A stretch of DNA of 64,000 nt from Thereva unica (taxonomy: Eukaryota; Arthropoda; Insecta; Diptera; Therevidae), in NCBI GenBank assembly GCA_949987705.1, contig OX465282.1:10404501-10468500 (forward strand), read 5' to 3'. The notes below the pieces were generated by a model. That model saw nothing but the letters and a program-made list of their open reading frames with translations, had not been told where the DNA came from and did no database searches. Both the position numbers and the translations under genes were made by a program. This document shows positions 1-10,736 of this stretch, in pieces. Each line of letters opens with the position of its first letter. Positions within the stretch are counted from its first letter, which is position 1.

Positions 1-2
1 TT

Positions 3-465
3 GTCTCATCCAGCGCTGAACTGGTTTTCGGTGCGACATTGCGGATACCTGGGGAGTTCTTCATGCAAGACAATTTCCAAGCGGACCAAACAATTTTCAA
101 AGAAGCGTTAAGAGAACGCATGAGGGAACTGCGTCCACGTGAAACGGCACACCACAACAAGCCAAGGATATTCATACACAAGAACCTCGCCACTTGCACA
201 CATGTGTTTATGAGAGTTAATGGTACAAAGAAGCCACTTGACCAGCCTTACACCGGACCTCATCAAGTGATCAAGCCAGACCAGATAGCGACGCTTACTA
301 TACAATAGACATGAATGGCAAACATACCAATGTTTCAATAGACCGACAGCAATATTACAAGATATAACAAATGAAGATAATACGACATCAACACCTAGGC
401 CAAGAACCTACGAAGGGCCAGCCGTTAGGAGAAAGAAAGTAAGTTTCGCAACACCCAACGATTAA
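3..465 (+). pseudogene. 3' end of a Gypsy (Ty3-type) pol gene, frameshifted
   Basis: This is the C-terminal tail of a Gypsy-type polyprotein, downstream of the integrase core. The frame is open from base 3 to 308 and reads a motif ending ELVFGATLRIPGEFF, typical of Gypsy pol tails in insects. A basic segment with FIHKNLATCTHVFMR and a PYTGPHQV motif follows. A frameshift near base 300 moves the conserved NGKHTNVSIDR motif into another frame. The last residues (KKVSFATPND, stop at 463-465) lie in a further frame. Protease, RT, RNase H and the integrase core would be upstream of the window. The LTR begins 26 bp after the stop, the expected arrangement. The copy cannot encode an intact polyprotein. 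Confidence 0.85.
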
Positions 466-491
466 TGACGATGTCGCAGGAAGGGGAATAG

Positions 492-866
492 TGTGGCGAC
501 TACGATGCGTTCACCGCGACATCCACATGTCAAACATAAAGACACAAACCGCTGTACACAAACCACGGCGAAAACACTTAACTTCTATACGGCGAATCCC
601 AAAGGTTTTAGTAAGTAGGCGTAGGTTAATTTATGATTTATTAAAATGTTCCTTATGTTTTAATTTGTAATTTTAGACTAAGTGTGCCTTGCTTGGCGAA
701 ATAAATAAATAAATAAATAAATTTAATTTTAAGGAATTGTCATAATTTTAAGTTAGTTATAAATCGATTATCTTACCGTTAACAACCATGTTGATTAACA
801 TACATTGTAAATAAAAATTGTTATAAAAGTATTCCGGAGTTATTCCTGTGAGTGACTAGCCCCACA
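492..866 (+). mobile_element. Gypsy 3' long terminal repeat
   Basis: A 375-bp segment begins TGTGGCGAC and ends GCCCCACA, giving the TG...CA ends of an LTR and a 5-bp inverted terminus TGTGG/CCACA. A purine-rich tract (AGGAAGGGGAATAG) lies immediately upstream, as expected for the polypurine tract that primes plus-strand synthesis. A run of overlapping AATAAA signals near 700-720 could serve polyadenylation. The upstream pol tail supports assignment as the 3' LTR. The boundaries are inferred, because the 5' LTR is outside the window. Confidence 0.72.
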
Positions 867-899
867 AAATATTATACAGTGCTGACATCTAGGCGTCAC

Positions 900-1105
900 C
901 ACGGTATACAGAAAACGAAGGTAGTGTAAAAGCGACGGCAGCTTCGAATACCGTAAAAAATGGGCGCCTGGTGACGTCAGCCGTAATGCTGAAACAACAA
1001 CAACAGCTTCGATTTTATATGGGAAGTGTCCCCCACGTGACATCAGCACTAAAATACCGTATACGGTATACAGTCTTTTACATTACCTTGTTTCTGAATA
1101 CCGTG
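900..1105. mobile_element. 206-bp MITE with 8-bp target duplication
   Basis: The ends are inverted repeats of about 30 bp starting CACGGTATACAG on the left and CACGGTATTCAG (reverse complement) on the right, both running on to a GTAAAAG motif. Identical 8-bp duplications GGCGTCAC lie at 892-899 and 1106-1113. An 8-bp duplication fits the P or hAT superfamilies; the GC-rich target favours P, but the termini do not decide it. The interior holds a palindrome ACCGTATACGGT and no transposase, so it is non-autonomous. Confidence 0.82.
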
Positions 1106-1113
1106 GGCGTCAC

Positions 1114-2744
1114 ATTTGAAAGAGCCTTTATATATATTGTCCAATGAGTGAAGTAATGGCATTTTCCTTCAAAAATGGACACTAGTACTTTTAAATTATA
1201 CTATAGGAAGACAAACTACGAAATTTACATGACATACTCCTACTAGAATCCAGTTCATGTTAAATTCAAACGCGCTCTTTTGAAATTGTTGAATTCATAG
1301 TACACGACTTTAATCGAGGTCGCTAAAAGTAGTTGACAATTTTCTTTTTATAATCATATTCTTATATTAAGGAAGCCTTTTGTGTCCTTCCGGTATTTCA
1401 CTTATACTCGTGCAGGACCCAACATAACTTCCAATTTGCCGGGACCTTCGGGGACCCAATAGATTGCGGAATGTATAGATTTGTCGTCCGATGAATTTTA
1501 TGACTTGAAAATTGAAATCGAAAACCAAATGTTTGGTGTGTGTTATACAGGTCGGATAAAGGGTTGGGTCATAAATCGGGTGAGTATGGGACTCATCCCT
1601 TCATTTCTTGGGGGCAGATCGGGACGCGTGTAGAGATGCCTTAATATTTCATAAATACATATATTCAAACTTCTTCTGGCAGTTGAAGGTTTTTTGTTGA
1701 ATTTTTATTTTAAAATAAAAAATACAATTTTATGGTTATTAAATTGCTAGAAGTAAATACGTAAAACCAACAAAATTTCTAGGTCATTTACATCGTACGC
1801 GAGCTGTTTTTCACCGTATTACACACGGCATTCAACAGGTACATATACATATATTGTATACACCAGAATAATCTAAAAGTTAAATTATTTTATCTGTGTT
1901 GTGTATAATGGAGCAGGCGGCAGATTTCACGGTGCATTATAACCAACCGTACAAAATATCTTTGCCTCAAAGTTAATTTCGTATTCTTTCTGCCACCTAC
2001 GTACCAGCCCCAACACCACACCGTCGCCATTCCGCCGCCCTTTCCGTCATTTTACCCTCATTCGGTATTTTGACACGTTTACATGGTTATCCACTCAGGT
2101 GGCGTGAGATATTTAGATGTGCGTGTATATCATAGAATATATGAGCTTTCTCAACTCTGAAGGTCGGAAATTGAAATGAAAAGGACGCGCGTAAGATGTT
2201 GCGAATAGGAGCCTGCTGCTCCTTTAAATTGAATTCTCGACAGACATGATGCTTCGGAACTTTCTGCTTTTCAACTTTTTAAATTAACTTTGACGCTGAC
2301 GTTTTTTTCCTTACCCTTGAACAAAACAGATCAGATTGGTATTTCATTCTTTACAAATTTGTTAAATTGTTTATTAAATCGAAAGATCATGTTTTTGAGG
2401 CGATCAAAGAAATCAGAATGCTGTTGTCTTGGCAAAATGAATTAATAATTTATAAGTTGAGGAAATGTCTTTTAAGGGTTGAACGATGATGGGGAAATAT
2501 GCAAATATAGCATAAATATGTTTGCCTATATGTACTGTGTAGAAGATCCTGATTTTTTAATATATGTGCATATATGATCTTTTCGTAATGGCGTTACTGA
2601 CTCTTGAGCTATTATATAGACTATAAGTACACCCCCTTGTACTCTCGACGGTTATATTGTAATACAGAGTGTAATTTAGGTAACAAGCTTTAATCGGAAA
2701 GACACGAGAGATTTTTATTCCGCCGGTTCTTATCCAATACTACG
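1114..2744. other. No gene recognised
   Basis: AT-rich sequence with stop codons in all frames. I saw no conserved protein motif, RNA gene or clear transposon end. Confidence 0.5.
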
Positions 2745-3290
2745 AGCTGAGGTGGCACACAGCTTTAGCTCCGATGACAATGTAATACGGTATACTCAAT
2801 ATACCGTTAGATTTACGGCGGCCATTTCAAGAATAACATGGAATAACGGCGAAATAACATTGACATGAGTATCAAATGCAAGCATATGATAAGTAGAATA
2901 CGATAAGCAATATAGCATACTCACTATATCGTTAGATCCATGGCGGCCATTTCAAGAGAGCGGATTACCATTTTCTTCACAAACCCCTGGCCATGGGTAT
3001 CAAATTAAAAGGTATCATAACTAGAATACAATAAGCAATATAGTATACTTAATATACCGTTAGATCCATGGCGGCTGTTTCGAGAGGACAGATTATTATT
3101 TTGTTCACAACACCCGCGACATGGGTACCAGAGGAGGGTGTGATAAGTAGAATACAATAAGCTATATGACATCATTGTAAATCCAACATGGCGGCTAACA
3201 CAAACTGGTCGATTACCTAATTCTTTTCAACAACCTCGACATTGGTATCAAATGAAAGTATATGCTATGTAGAATAAAAGAAGCTATGTC
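2745..3290. repeat. Minisatellite, about 4 units of 118-128 bp
   Basis: The motif GTTAGATCCATGGCGGCC or a close variant recurs at about 2806, 2931, 3059 and 3177. Within each unit it is followed by a TTTCAAGAGAG segment, a GACATGGGTATCAAATGAAA segment and a GATAAGTAGAATACAATAAG segment. Spacing is 125, 128 and 118 bp, and units are diverged by substitutions and small indels. Single diverged units occur at 25225-25500 and around 62030-62660, so this is a dispersed family that is locally tandem. Confidence 0.85.
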
Positions 3291-3311
3291 TCCTTTTTTG
3301 AAAATATGGTA

Positions 3312-3461
3312 TGAAGATATTTGTAAGATTTAAAACGAAAAAACGTGAGGTGCATACTATAGACAATATTAAGGAGTGTAGAGTAACTGGGTTGAGAAAT
3401 CATTCGCATCAATCATGTATGCGTCTCACGTTTTACGTTTTAAATCTTACAAATATTTTCA
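3312..3461. mobile_element. 150-bp hairpin MITE flanked by TA
   Basis: Two arms of about 38 bp are near-perfect inverted copies. The left begins TGAAGATATTTGTAAG; the reverse complement of the right begins TGAAAATATTTGTAAG. A loop of about 70 bp separates them. TA dinucleotides flank both ends (3310-3311 and 3462-3463), consistent with a Tc1/mariner-type target duplication, though TA alone is weak evidence. Non-coding. Confidence 0.65.
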
Positions 3462-3489
3462 TAGCTATTACAAATTCACAATCACAAAT

Positions 3490-3915
3490 TTACAGGACTA
3501 TCTGGATGGTGTTAGGAATAGATATGAGGTTCTAAATGTGTATGGTGCTAGGAGAAATTTTTTACAGTGTGAAACTAGATACAAAACCGTGAAGAGAAAA
3601 CAGAATGCGGTCACAGACAATTCAAAATCTAGAGCTTCGCGGGTTGAAGTTCCTTTAGGGGATGAGCTAAATAAGATTGCTACCATTAATGCCAGAGATG
3701 ATGAGAGGTGTTGGCGTTGCAAAAGAAAAAAGTCTGCGATGTTAAAAATTAAAAAGGTATCGCAAAAAGGAAAATGAACTACTAACTAAATTAACTGTAA
3801 TTTAACTGGTTGATGCATAAGGAAAAGGAGGAGGCAAAAGAGCACAGGCACAAGGAGAAGATGCAAATGATTGTACGAATTTTTCAAAATAATAACAATG
3901 TTGATAATAGTCAAA
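3490..3915 (+). pseudogene. Myb/SANT-like DNA-binding protein remnant
   Basis: The forward frame ending at 3777 encodes GARRNFLQCETRYKTVKRK, then a SRASRVEVPLGDELNKIA segment. This resembles the Myb/SANT-like (trihelix or MADF-like) domain of multicopy insect proteins, some of them derived from Harbinger accessory proteins. A Lys/Arg-rich tail follows. In a different frame at 3819-3890 is a charged helix with RHKEKMQM, the usual C-terminal helix of this family, so a frameshift separates the two parts. The conserved start is missing, and the 5' side runs into the hairpin MITE at 3312-3461. Family recognised by motif only. Confidence 0.45.
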
Positions 3916-5248
3916 CGAATTCCCATAGTTTTTAGAATTATATTTTTATAATATTGATTCAATAATACTGACTGAATTAACATAAGTATTGAAAATGAAC
4001 TAAGTTTTCTGGCATTGTAAATGGCAATTTTACAAAAATAACAAGAATATTAATTTTTAATTTCGTTTAAATTCGTACGCTTAAACACGGACTGAAAATA
4101 AACAAACAACCGTCGCTCACATAACCTCACTTGATAACTATACAGTCCTTTCTCCTTTAAATCTCCTCTCATTCTGCATCCTTATTCAATATTTTAATAT
4201 TATAGCTTAACACGTCAGAAATTATATAAAATATATAGATTGTATTTTTTTTTTTGGCACGAATACTGAAAAAGATTCGCCACCCCTGGCAATGAGTGCT
4301 GCAATTTTTTAAATCAAGATGGCGAAAAATGAAAATATATGTATACAAGAACTTTTTATATTTTGGGTTAAAGTAAATTTTATTACTAATTTAGTACTCA
4401 TTAACACAACAGCTGCGATCCATTTAGATTGGTAAAGTTAGACTACCCCTTGCTACATATACATTTTTTTCTTTATTAATGGTTTCAGGGGTATTTCTAG
4501 TTGGTAACCCTAGTTTTCGACCAAACGGTATCATGGTTGTCGCTTGAAAGTGTTTGGATATTATTCACAACCCAGCGGGAAAATATTGCAGCTATTCTTG
4601 ACAAGCAGTAAAGAATTGCTTCCACATCGTACCCTTTGGAAGGTATTACGAAGATTTTAGTTTTCTGTTCAACAGACAAATTTTTCAAGCATGCCCATAT
4701 GACGAAGTTTTTAGTCACACAGTCTTGCGTGAAATTTTGCTTAAGTTTTAAATTGATTAAAATTTTATAATTAGTAAGGGTAATAGTAAGTTTTCTCTGA
4801 GAAACAATTAAAAAGACTTTCCATGAGACGAATGAAGCGGTAGCCACAGTCAAGCGGACGGAACGACAAAGAAAGACAAAGAAAAAAAGGGGGGAGCGGA
4901 TTGGTTCTGTTTGGGCATTTATGCAGGAAACACATATTTTTGGCGTACAGTGTTCTCTTTAAATGCTTTCGAAAAAGACCCTAGAAAAAAGCTTCCATCG
5001 ACCTTCTCAAGAAGCTGCCGGGAAGAAAATGCAACGCTTCCTTCCAATGACATACAATTATAAAAAAGATATGACGTGGGATACGGACAGGAAGGGATCC
5101 TGAGCTTCAAAAGAGGGCTTCGTCATGCCTTAAAGTAGGCTTCCGTACTCCAGTACCAGAGCGAAAGACTAGTTTCCACGACTTCGCTGGTATGGATATT
5201 CGGAAAATGGAGGGACATTAAAAGCTTTACTGAAAGCACAATGAAAAA
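3916..5248. other. No gene recognised
   Basis: AT-rich, with a short relic of the minisatellite motif (AAGATGGCG) near 4315. A minus-strand reading frame of 118 codons (4497-4853) shows no family motif and is treated as chance. Confidence 0.4.
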
Positions 5249-6200
5249 ATGGACTGTAGGGAGGGTCCCTTTTCAACAATCTGGAAATTGTCTGCAATGT
5301 CTGCAGCGCATGTTCCTAGCATTGATATGAGACCAAGCAGGATTGTCCGTGACAACGAAGACGTCGAAAAAGTGTATAGTTGGTTTTCTACACATCATCC
5401 ATTCCCAGATGAAGGCAAATTGTACTGGATCGGCTCAGGTTTAGTCGTAGAAGACTACATAAACTGCCAGAATTCATTCGAGATTGGATCAAAACTCATA
5501 TTTGCCTAAATAGAATAACATTTGAATCGATAAGTTTCAAGAGAGAAAGCAAAGTACTGTCACTACCAGCTATTTCCAACACTGTTAAATCGTACTATAC
5601 CAAAGTTTCCATCAACTACTGTTTCAAAGACTGCTTGTTTCGAAAAAATCGAAAATAGATTTTCGTGACTTGACTTCGTACGAAATATCACCTCATCCGA
5701 TATCGCTTTTTTCGGAGTCAGGAATGAGAAAAGGTGAAAAATCAAGTCTCTACAAACTTTTTTCACCCGTGGAGAAAACGTTAAAATTACTCAAAACACA
5801 GTGGATGGAGGTTGGTTTTGCACAAAGTTGTGTGGGGGGACACTGTAAAACTATCAACATCATTTGCAAGGAATATGTTGACTTTATTTGGCAAAAACGT
5901 CGTCGTAATCTTTGATGGATACCCGACGGAAGTTGAGTACAGAGGAATGAAATCTTTTGAGCGATTAGGAAGAGCGACGAAACAGCAATCGATGGCTTAC
6001 GAATTCAATCAACACCTTTGCCTCAATTAATTCCAAAAAAAAGGAAAAAGTGTTGCAGAACTACAAAAACATTTTCGGCAGCAGAAACAAAATGAATTTT
6101 TGGCAAAGGAAAAAACATCAAAGAAATCGAAGAAAAAAGCAACATACAAGCAATCGACATTGTCAGCCTGTATGGAAAGGACGAAGGAAGGAATCTTTAA
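5249..6200 (+). pseudogene. Broken copy of an uncharacterised multicopy arthropod gene
   Basis: Three forward frames carry consecutive protein-like segments. The first (5249-5509) includes SWFSTHHPFPDEGKLYWIGS and INCQNSFEIG. The second (5670-5915) leads into CVGGHCKTINIICKEYVDFI. The third (5812-6030) has FGKNVVVIFDGYP and a later KSFERLGRATKQQ. The order and the VIFDGYP motif resemble a large uncharacterised family seen in many arthropod genomes, possibly with a PIN/FEN1-like nuclease fold; that fold assignment is inference. Stops and frameshifts show it is dead. Whether the source was a host gene or a transposon passenger cannot be told here. Confidence 0.35.
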
Positions 6201-8239
6201 AACCGAGATGGTTGAGTGCCCAATGGTCCTGCACGGTACCTATCCGCTGCTAAAAGCCCTAGGAGCCCTGCAAGAAGTAGACGTGACGGTATTGGCCGAC
6301 GCAGACCGCTACTTATGTCGGCGGAATCTCTTCGAGCGATCCACCGAGTGAGATTGACGGCAATGTGGGATGGCTGCAGATTCAAGCGGTGTGTCGTAAC
6401 GAGATGAGTTCTGAAGGGTGAAGTTGAGACTGCGGGGGACGCGGAAGGGGACAATATGGCATCGTCGTCAGCCCGTCCTGGAATTTCAACACTGCCCGCC
6501 GGTCCAACCACCGCTGAGGAACCGCTAAGGACTAGCTTAGTATTTCTTACGAGGTTAGTATACCTTCGACCGTCGGGGGTATCAACCGTATCTTTGGGAT
6601 TTACGACGTCCCTGGTATCTCGGAGAGGATGAAATGATTTTAAGAAGCCCGACTATCTCACAATTCAGAACCGAAGGCTTTTATTCTCAGGGTCATGGGT
6701 CGAGCCACACGTTTATGAAGACATTGGCAAGAAGGCCGTTGGGTTTTTTCGGCTCCGCAACCCTCGCAAGCCGGGTTTGTGGTGCCCAGGTATGTAACGG
6801 CGGGATACTACCTCCTTCTGCCATATTTTTTGTGGGAGATAGATGAAAAAAAAATCAAAAGGGAAAAATTTACGCAGCCCAAAAGTTTAGCTAATTTTAC
6901 AATAAAGTGTACAAGTGTCCTAGTGGTACAAAACCACCCATGCAAAATTGCAGCTTACTCGCTTTTAGTTCTCAGAAAACTTACAATTCACCTGTATTAT
7001 ACGTAAAATAGAGGTTCAGATTTTATCATTTGAACAGAATTTGGTAGAATTTTATAATTTAGAATCCCACTGGAGGAAGAAGCACTATCGCGCCTAATGT
7101 GCCCGCATTTCAACCGTAAGACATTAAATAATGTTTGTCACAACGTAAGAAGTAAAACGTGGGAAAAAGTATGCGTAATGTTTGTTCAGCATGTAAAGAA
7201 AATGTTCTTACGGGATCGGGGTGGAGTGGGTGCCGCGCAAGGAAAGGGTGATGGTAAATCAAGATTTCTTGTAGCTTTTGAAGTGGTGCTGTACTGCAGC
7301 CATTCGTAATCCCACAACGAGTTTTTCGCCCTGAAAGATTTCTTTCTGGGTTTTTTTTTCTGCTTTCTCAACCTTATCTTATTATGTGTTCTGAAAGAGG
7401 AAAATCTTTTTAGTCTGCTACTGTGCAAACAATTTTTTTACCCTCAAAGAAGTTCAAAGGTAGTTAAGCTATTTCTTTTCCCTGCACACAAGTGGGAAAT
7501 ATATCGGAAACATATTTCAATTTAAAAGTGCAAAAAGTAGACATCACGTAAATGGGTGAAACGGAAAGTTTGCCTTAAAGCTTATGCCTCATGCTGAGTT
7601 CAAGAAATAAATCAACAAAGTCGAAAGAAGTAAAAAAATCAACGAAATGGCGGCGGCAATGGAGGGGGTATCCTTACCGGGGGGTAGTAGAGCTAAGGAC
7701 CAAACATGAACGCGGCTGTGGTGGGGAGTAAACATTTCCTCTATATTAGAGTTGTCTGGCAATTGTCGGGTGTTTTAAACTTGAAATACAAGACCAAGTT
7801 GTAGAACAAGCGGTTAAATTTGTTATAGAAAACATTACGGTTTTTTTTCGCCATTGTTGTTGTTGTGGAGAGAGAAAAAGGAAGGAAGGTTTTTCCGATT
7901 TTTTTCTATTCTCTTTAAAAAGTGTAAGTGACGCCATCGGAGGATTTTTTTCTAATTAGTTTGATTAGAGAGCGTTCAATTAAAATTAAAAGGGACAGAT
8001 GGTAATAGTTACACTATGCTTGTGTGGCCTGAGCTTATTACGGCAAGTGCTCGGGCAAATTTACAAACATTTACGGTGATTAAAAAAGTTTCCTCTTTGT
8101 GCTGTTACACGATCCTGATTTGTCGATAGCAGTTGCGTTATCTGATTAATTTATTTAAGTTTCTATTGGCCCCGAGTTTCTACTGTAACTGAAGTTTGCC
8201 TGGATTGAGAGCTTAGATGATATGGAAATATTTTGAATA
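6201..8239. other. No gene recognised
   Basis: Moderately GC-rich to about 6840, then AT-rich. Short frames exist, but none has a recognisable motif. The 6540-6840 part resembles untranslated or ORF1 sequence of a non-LTR element in composition only. Confidence 0.35.
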
Positions 8240-8480
8240 CAGCGCCGGTCCTAGGGTAGAGCGAGTGTAGCGGTCCATCTAGGCGCCAGGTGGTAAGGGG
8301 CGCGAAATTGAAAGCGAAAAACAACTCCTAGTAAAAAATAAAATTTTGGTGGCACTTTTTGAGGGCTTTGTTTGTAGCTAGCCAAGTTTATGTACTCATC
8401 AATATGACTCGAACACGGCACGAGCAGGGAGCACTGACTCCAAATCCGATCGTACATAGCCTTAAGCCACATCCTGCTCC

Positions 8481-8941
8481 TTTTTTTTTATGTGACACAC
8501 TAGAGACTTAGGGAAGGCCCCTTTGTACTGTCGACCATGTATTTTTATTTTTGAAATGTCGAACAGCAGCTCTAGTCGGAAGATAGAGAGAGAAGTGAAG
8601 GAAAGAACTGTCACAACCTAGCTGCGGTAATTTATTTCACCTACTCCCAACCATTTTGCGACTCTGACATCGGGGCATCGAGAACAACTCGCTGGAGTGT
8701 TATGCCTCCTGAAACGAGTTGAATCTCATCAACCAACCGATGACATGCGCTTGGTGGAGCGGGGAAGAGAACTAGTGAAGGCTATGACAGGAGGAATCTA
8801 GAATGCAAAGTGGGAAGAAGAAAGAAGGAAAGTTATGTAGGCGGGAAATTGGGAAAGGCTAGGACCGTGGCACCGCCGGGAATCGAGCCCGGGACCTCTG
8901 GGGATAGTAGTCAGGTGCCTTACCCCTAGACTACCGAGGCC
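8481..8941 (-). mobile_element. tRNA-derived SINE, full length
   Basis: On the minus strand this starts GCCTCGGTAG with an A box (TAGTCTAGGGG, 8923-8933) and a B box (GGCTCGATTCC, 8879-8889), the two halves of a Pol III promoter. A purine-rich stretch follows, then a conserved core (GGCATAACACTCCAGCGAG) and a tail ending in poly-A, seen as T's at 8481-8489. Related copies lie at 34221-34407, 52459-52873, 39010-39340 and 50680-50790. The tRNA-like head cannot form a functional tRNA with this body attached. Confidence 0.85.
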
Positions 8942-9399
8942 TCTAGAACTATGGAGCAGACTGAATACGGTGGATCTAATATCGATAAAAACCGCAATCC
9001 TAATGTGTAAACAATTGTACTGAAGTTATGAATGGCACTGCGTGAATATACTACTAACGATGAACTTTGGATATCAGGCGAACTCCGGTTTGAAATAGCT
9101 TTCCAATGGTGATACGGAGCGCTGCCATGGGCGACCGTCTTTTCTCGCCGAGCTCGTGGTATCAATATAGAAATATCTTTAAAAAAACGTTTGAATATGG
9201 AGCACTTTTTAACGCTGCAAACATTTTTGTGGTTCCCACAGCTCCCAAAAGGACGACCTACAAGCCCAGTTAGATATTTTTGTATCCATGCATCAAGGTG
9301 TCAAATGTGATCCCAGTGAAGGAGAGTTTTCGGGATTATTCTTCAGGGATGGAGAACTTTGAGCTCACTCTTTCATAGGGAGATCTCCTTAGATCTCCT

Positions 9400-10020
9400 G
9401 CGGAAGTAAGAGCACCTAATCGCAGAGGCGACTCGAAAAAGCGACTGCTTTCAGAAGACGGGGTGGCGCAGCCCGAAAACGTTTTACGCGATATCTGGAA
9501 GCTGGCTACTCCCGTGTAGAGGCTGGTAGGGTCCGCGTGGCCCCCAAGGAAGAAAGGCATAATAGCCCGGCGAAAAGGGCGAAGGCTTTGGTCATATGGT
9601 TTGAAAAGCCTTCAGAAGAGTCGGACGCACCCACAATTAAGTCTAGAACGACTCCAAAGCCGACCTTCTGTCAAATAGCAGAAAGTGTCAGCCGTGATTG
9701 CGACAACAATCCGGTGACTCTTCTCACCACGAAACAACTAGTTACCGTGCAAAGAAGTCTGCTGGAGGCGATAGCCGAATTGGTTCAAGTCTTAAACAGC
9801 CCAGGTTCCTTATTGCTGTTGACGGGAACAAGCTGCCGGCAGCAACAGAAAACCCCACTATCATTATGTTGAAAAGGATAGGGGCGCAAAAGAAGATCCT
9901 AAAGGTGTAAGAGTGGAGAATATTCCACAAAGTGCACCGCATAAAATTCACAGAGATGACGTTGTCAAGATGATGAACACTGCAATTTTGGGCTGATGGT
10001 AGGACAAGCCTCTTCTAACG
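9400..10020 (+). pseudogene. ORF1 fragment of an RNase H-bearing (LOA/I-type) non-LTR element
   Basis: Arg-rich sequence with a KRFTRYLEAGYS-like stretch runs into VAPKEERHNSPAKRAKA. A proline-rich linker and a TFCQIAESVS...LVTVQRSLLEAIAEL segment follow. A further frame has GVRVENIPQSAPHKIHRDDV. This order resembles ORF1 proteins of LOA/I-group elements, which package RNA. The block is clearly homologous to the minus-strand segment at 20996-21275, where the same Arg-rich and VAPRKR motifs occur. Frames change near 9870, so it is non-functional. Sequence to about 10370 may be more of the same element. Confidence 0.55.
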
Positions 10021-10736
10021 AGAAGGTGACTCCGCCATCTCAACCTTACTGACTGGGGCAAGCCCTAATGCCCAGCCATGCAATACAAACATCCAAATAG
10101 CCTCCAAACAAGGTCGAAACGTCGAGGAAGCAAGTCTGAGAAGATATGCTTCCTCTATTGCCGCTACAGGCGGTGCTGTGACCCTAAACCACCATCGAAA
10201 TCCTTATGGGGCCCCCCAGCCCATAAAGGCTTTCAAAAGGGGAGATCTAATCCCGTAAGGAAATGGCAGGCGGGCAGTGCTCGAAAAAAGTTTTATATAG
10301 GACAACTGGAAATACAATTTACGTGAAGTGAAAGGGTCGACCAAAGGGCGCCAAAAGACAATCTCGCTCCACCCTCTACGAGTGCTAGGGCCGGCGCTGA
10401 GCGTATATAATATAATTAATTATATTTTGATGAAGGCAGCAGTGATGAAGATAGTAGGAGTCTAATTAAATGTAGGAGACTATTAAGAAATTCTTCGAAT
10501 CTAGAATCAGAAGAAATTATGTAAGTATTCACTAACGGAGTCACACTTGAAAACCTCATTTCGGACCTTAACGGCAAAAAATCCGCGGATTTTCATCATC
10601 AGAAAATCAGAAAAGACCGAGTATTCCATCAAAACGGAGAATTCAACATGTTCTTTAAAAATTCTATCAGTGCACCAGGCAAGACAACCAAAATATGGTA
10701 TAATGCAACAAATGGTACCATTTTAAATATGTAGAA

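Larger units (their letters stand above)
8240..10399. mobile_element. hAT-type element, 2.16 kb, with nested insertions
   Basis: The left end reads CAGCGCCGGTCCTAG; the reverse complement of the right end reads CAGCGCCGGCCCTAG (14 of 15 matching). Subterminal sequence also pairs loosely (GGTAGAGCGAG versus GGTGGAGCGAG, then GGCGCC on both sides). CAGNG-type ends are characteristic of hAT. The flanking 8-mers TTTGAATA and AGCGTATA match at only half their positions, so the duplication has decayed or the ends belong to two copies. Inside are a SINE (8481-8941) and a non-LTR ORF1 fragment (9400-10020). No transposase was seen. Confidence 0.6.

Noticed and set aside
2745..3290. CRISPR-like array
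   Set aside because: Units are about 120 bp and repeat along their whole length; there are no short repeats with unique spacers and the context is eukaryotic.
4497..4853. Minus-strand frame of 118 codons
   Set aside because: No recognisable motif and AT-rich composition; treated as chance.
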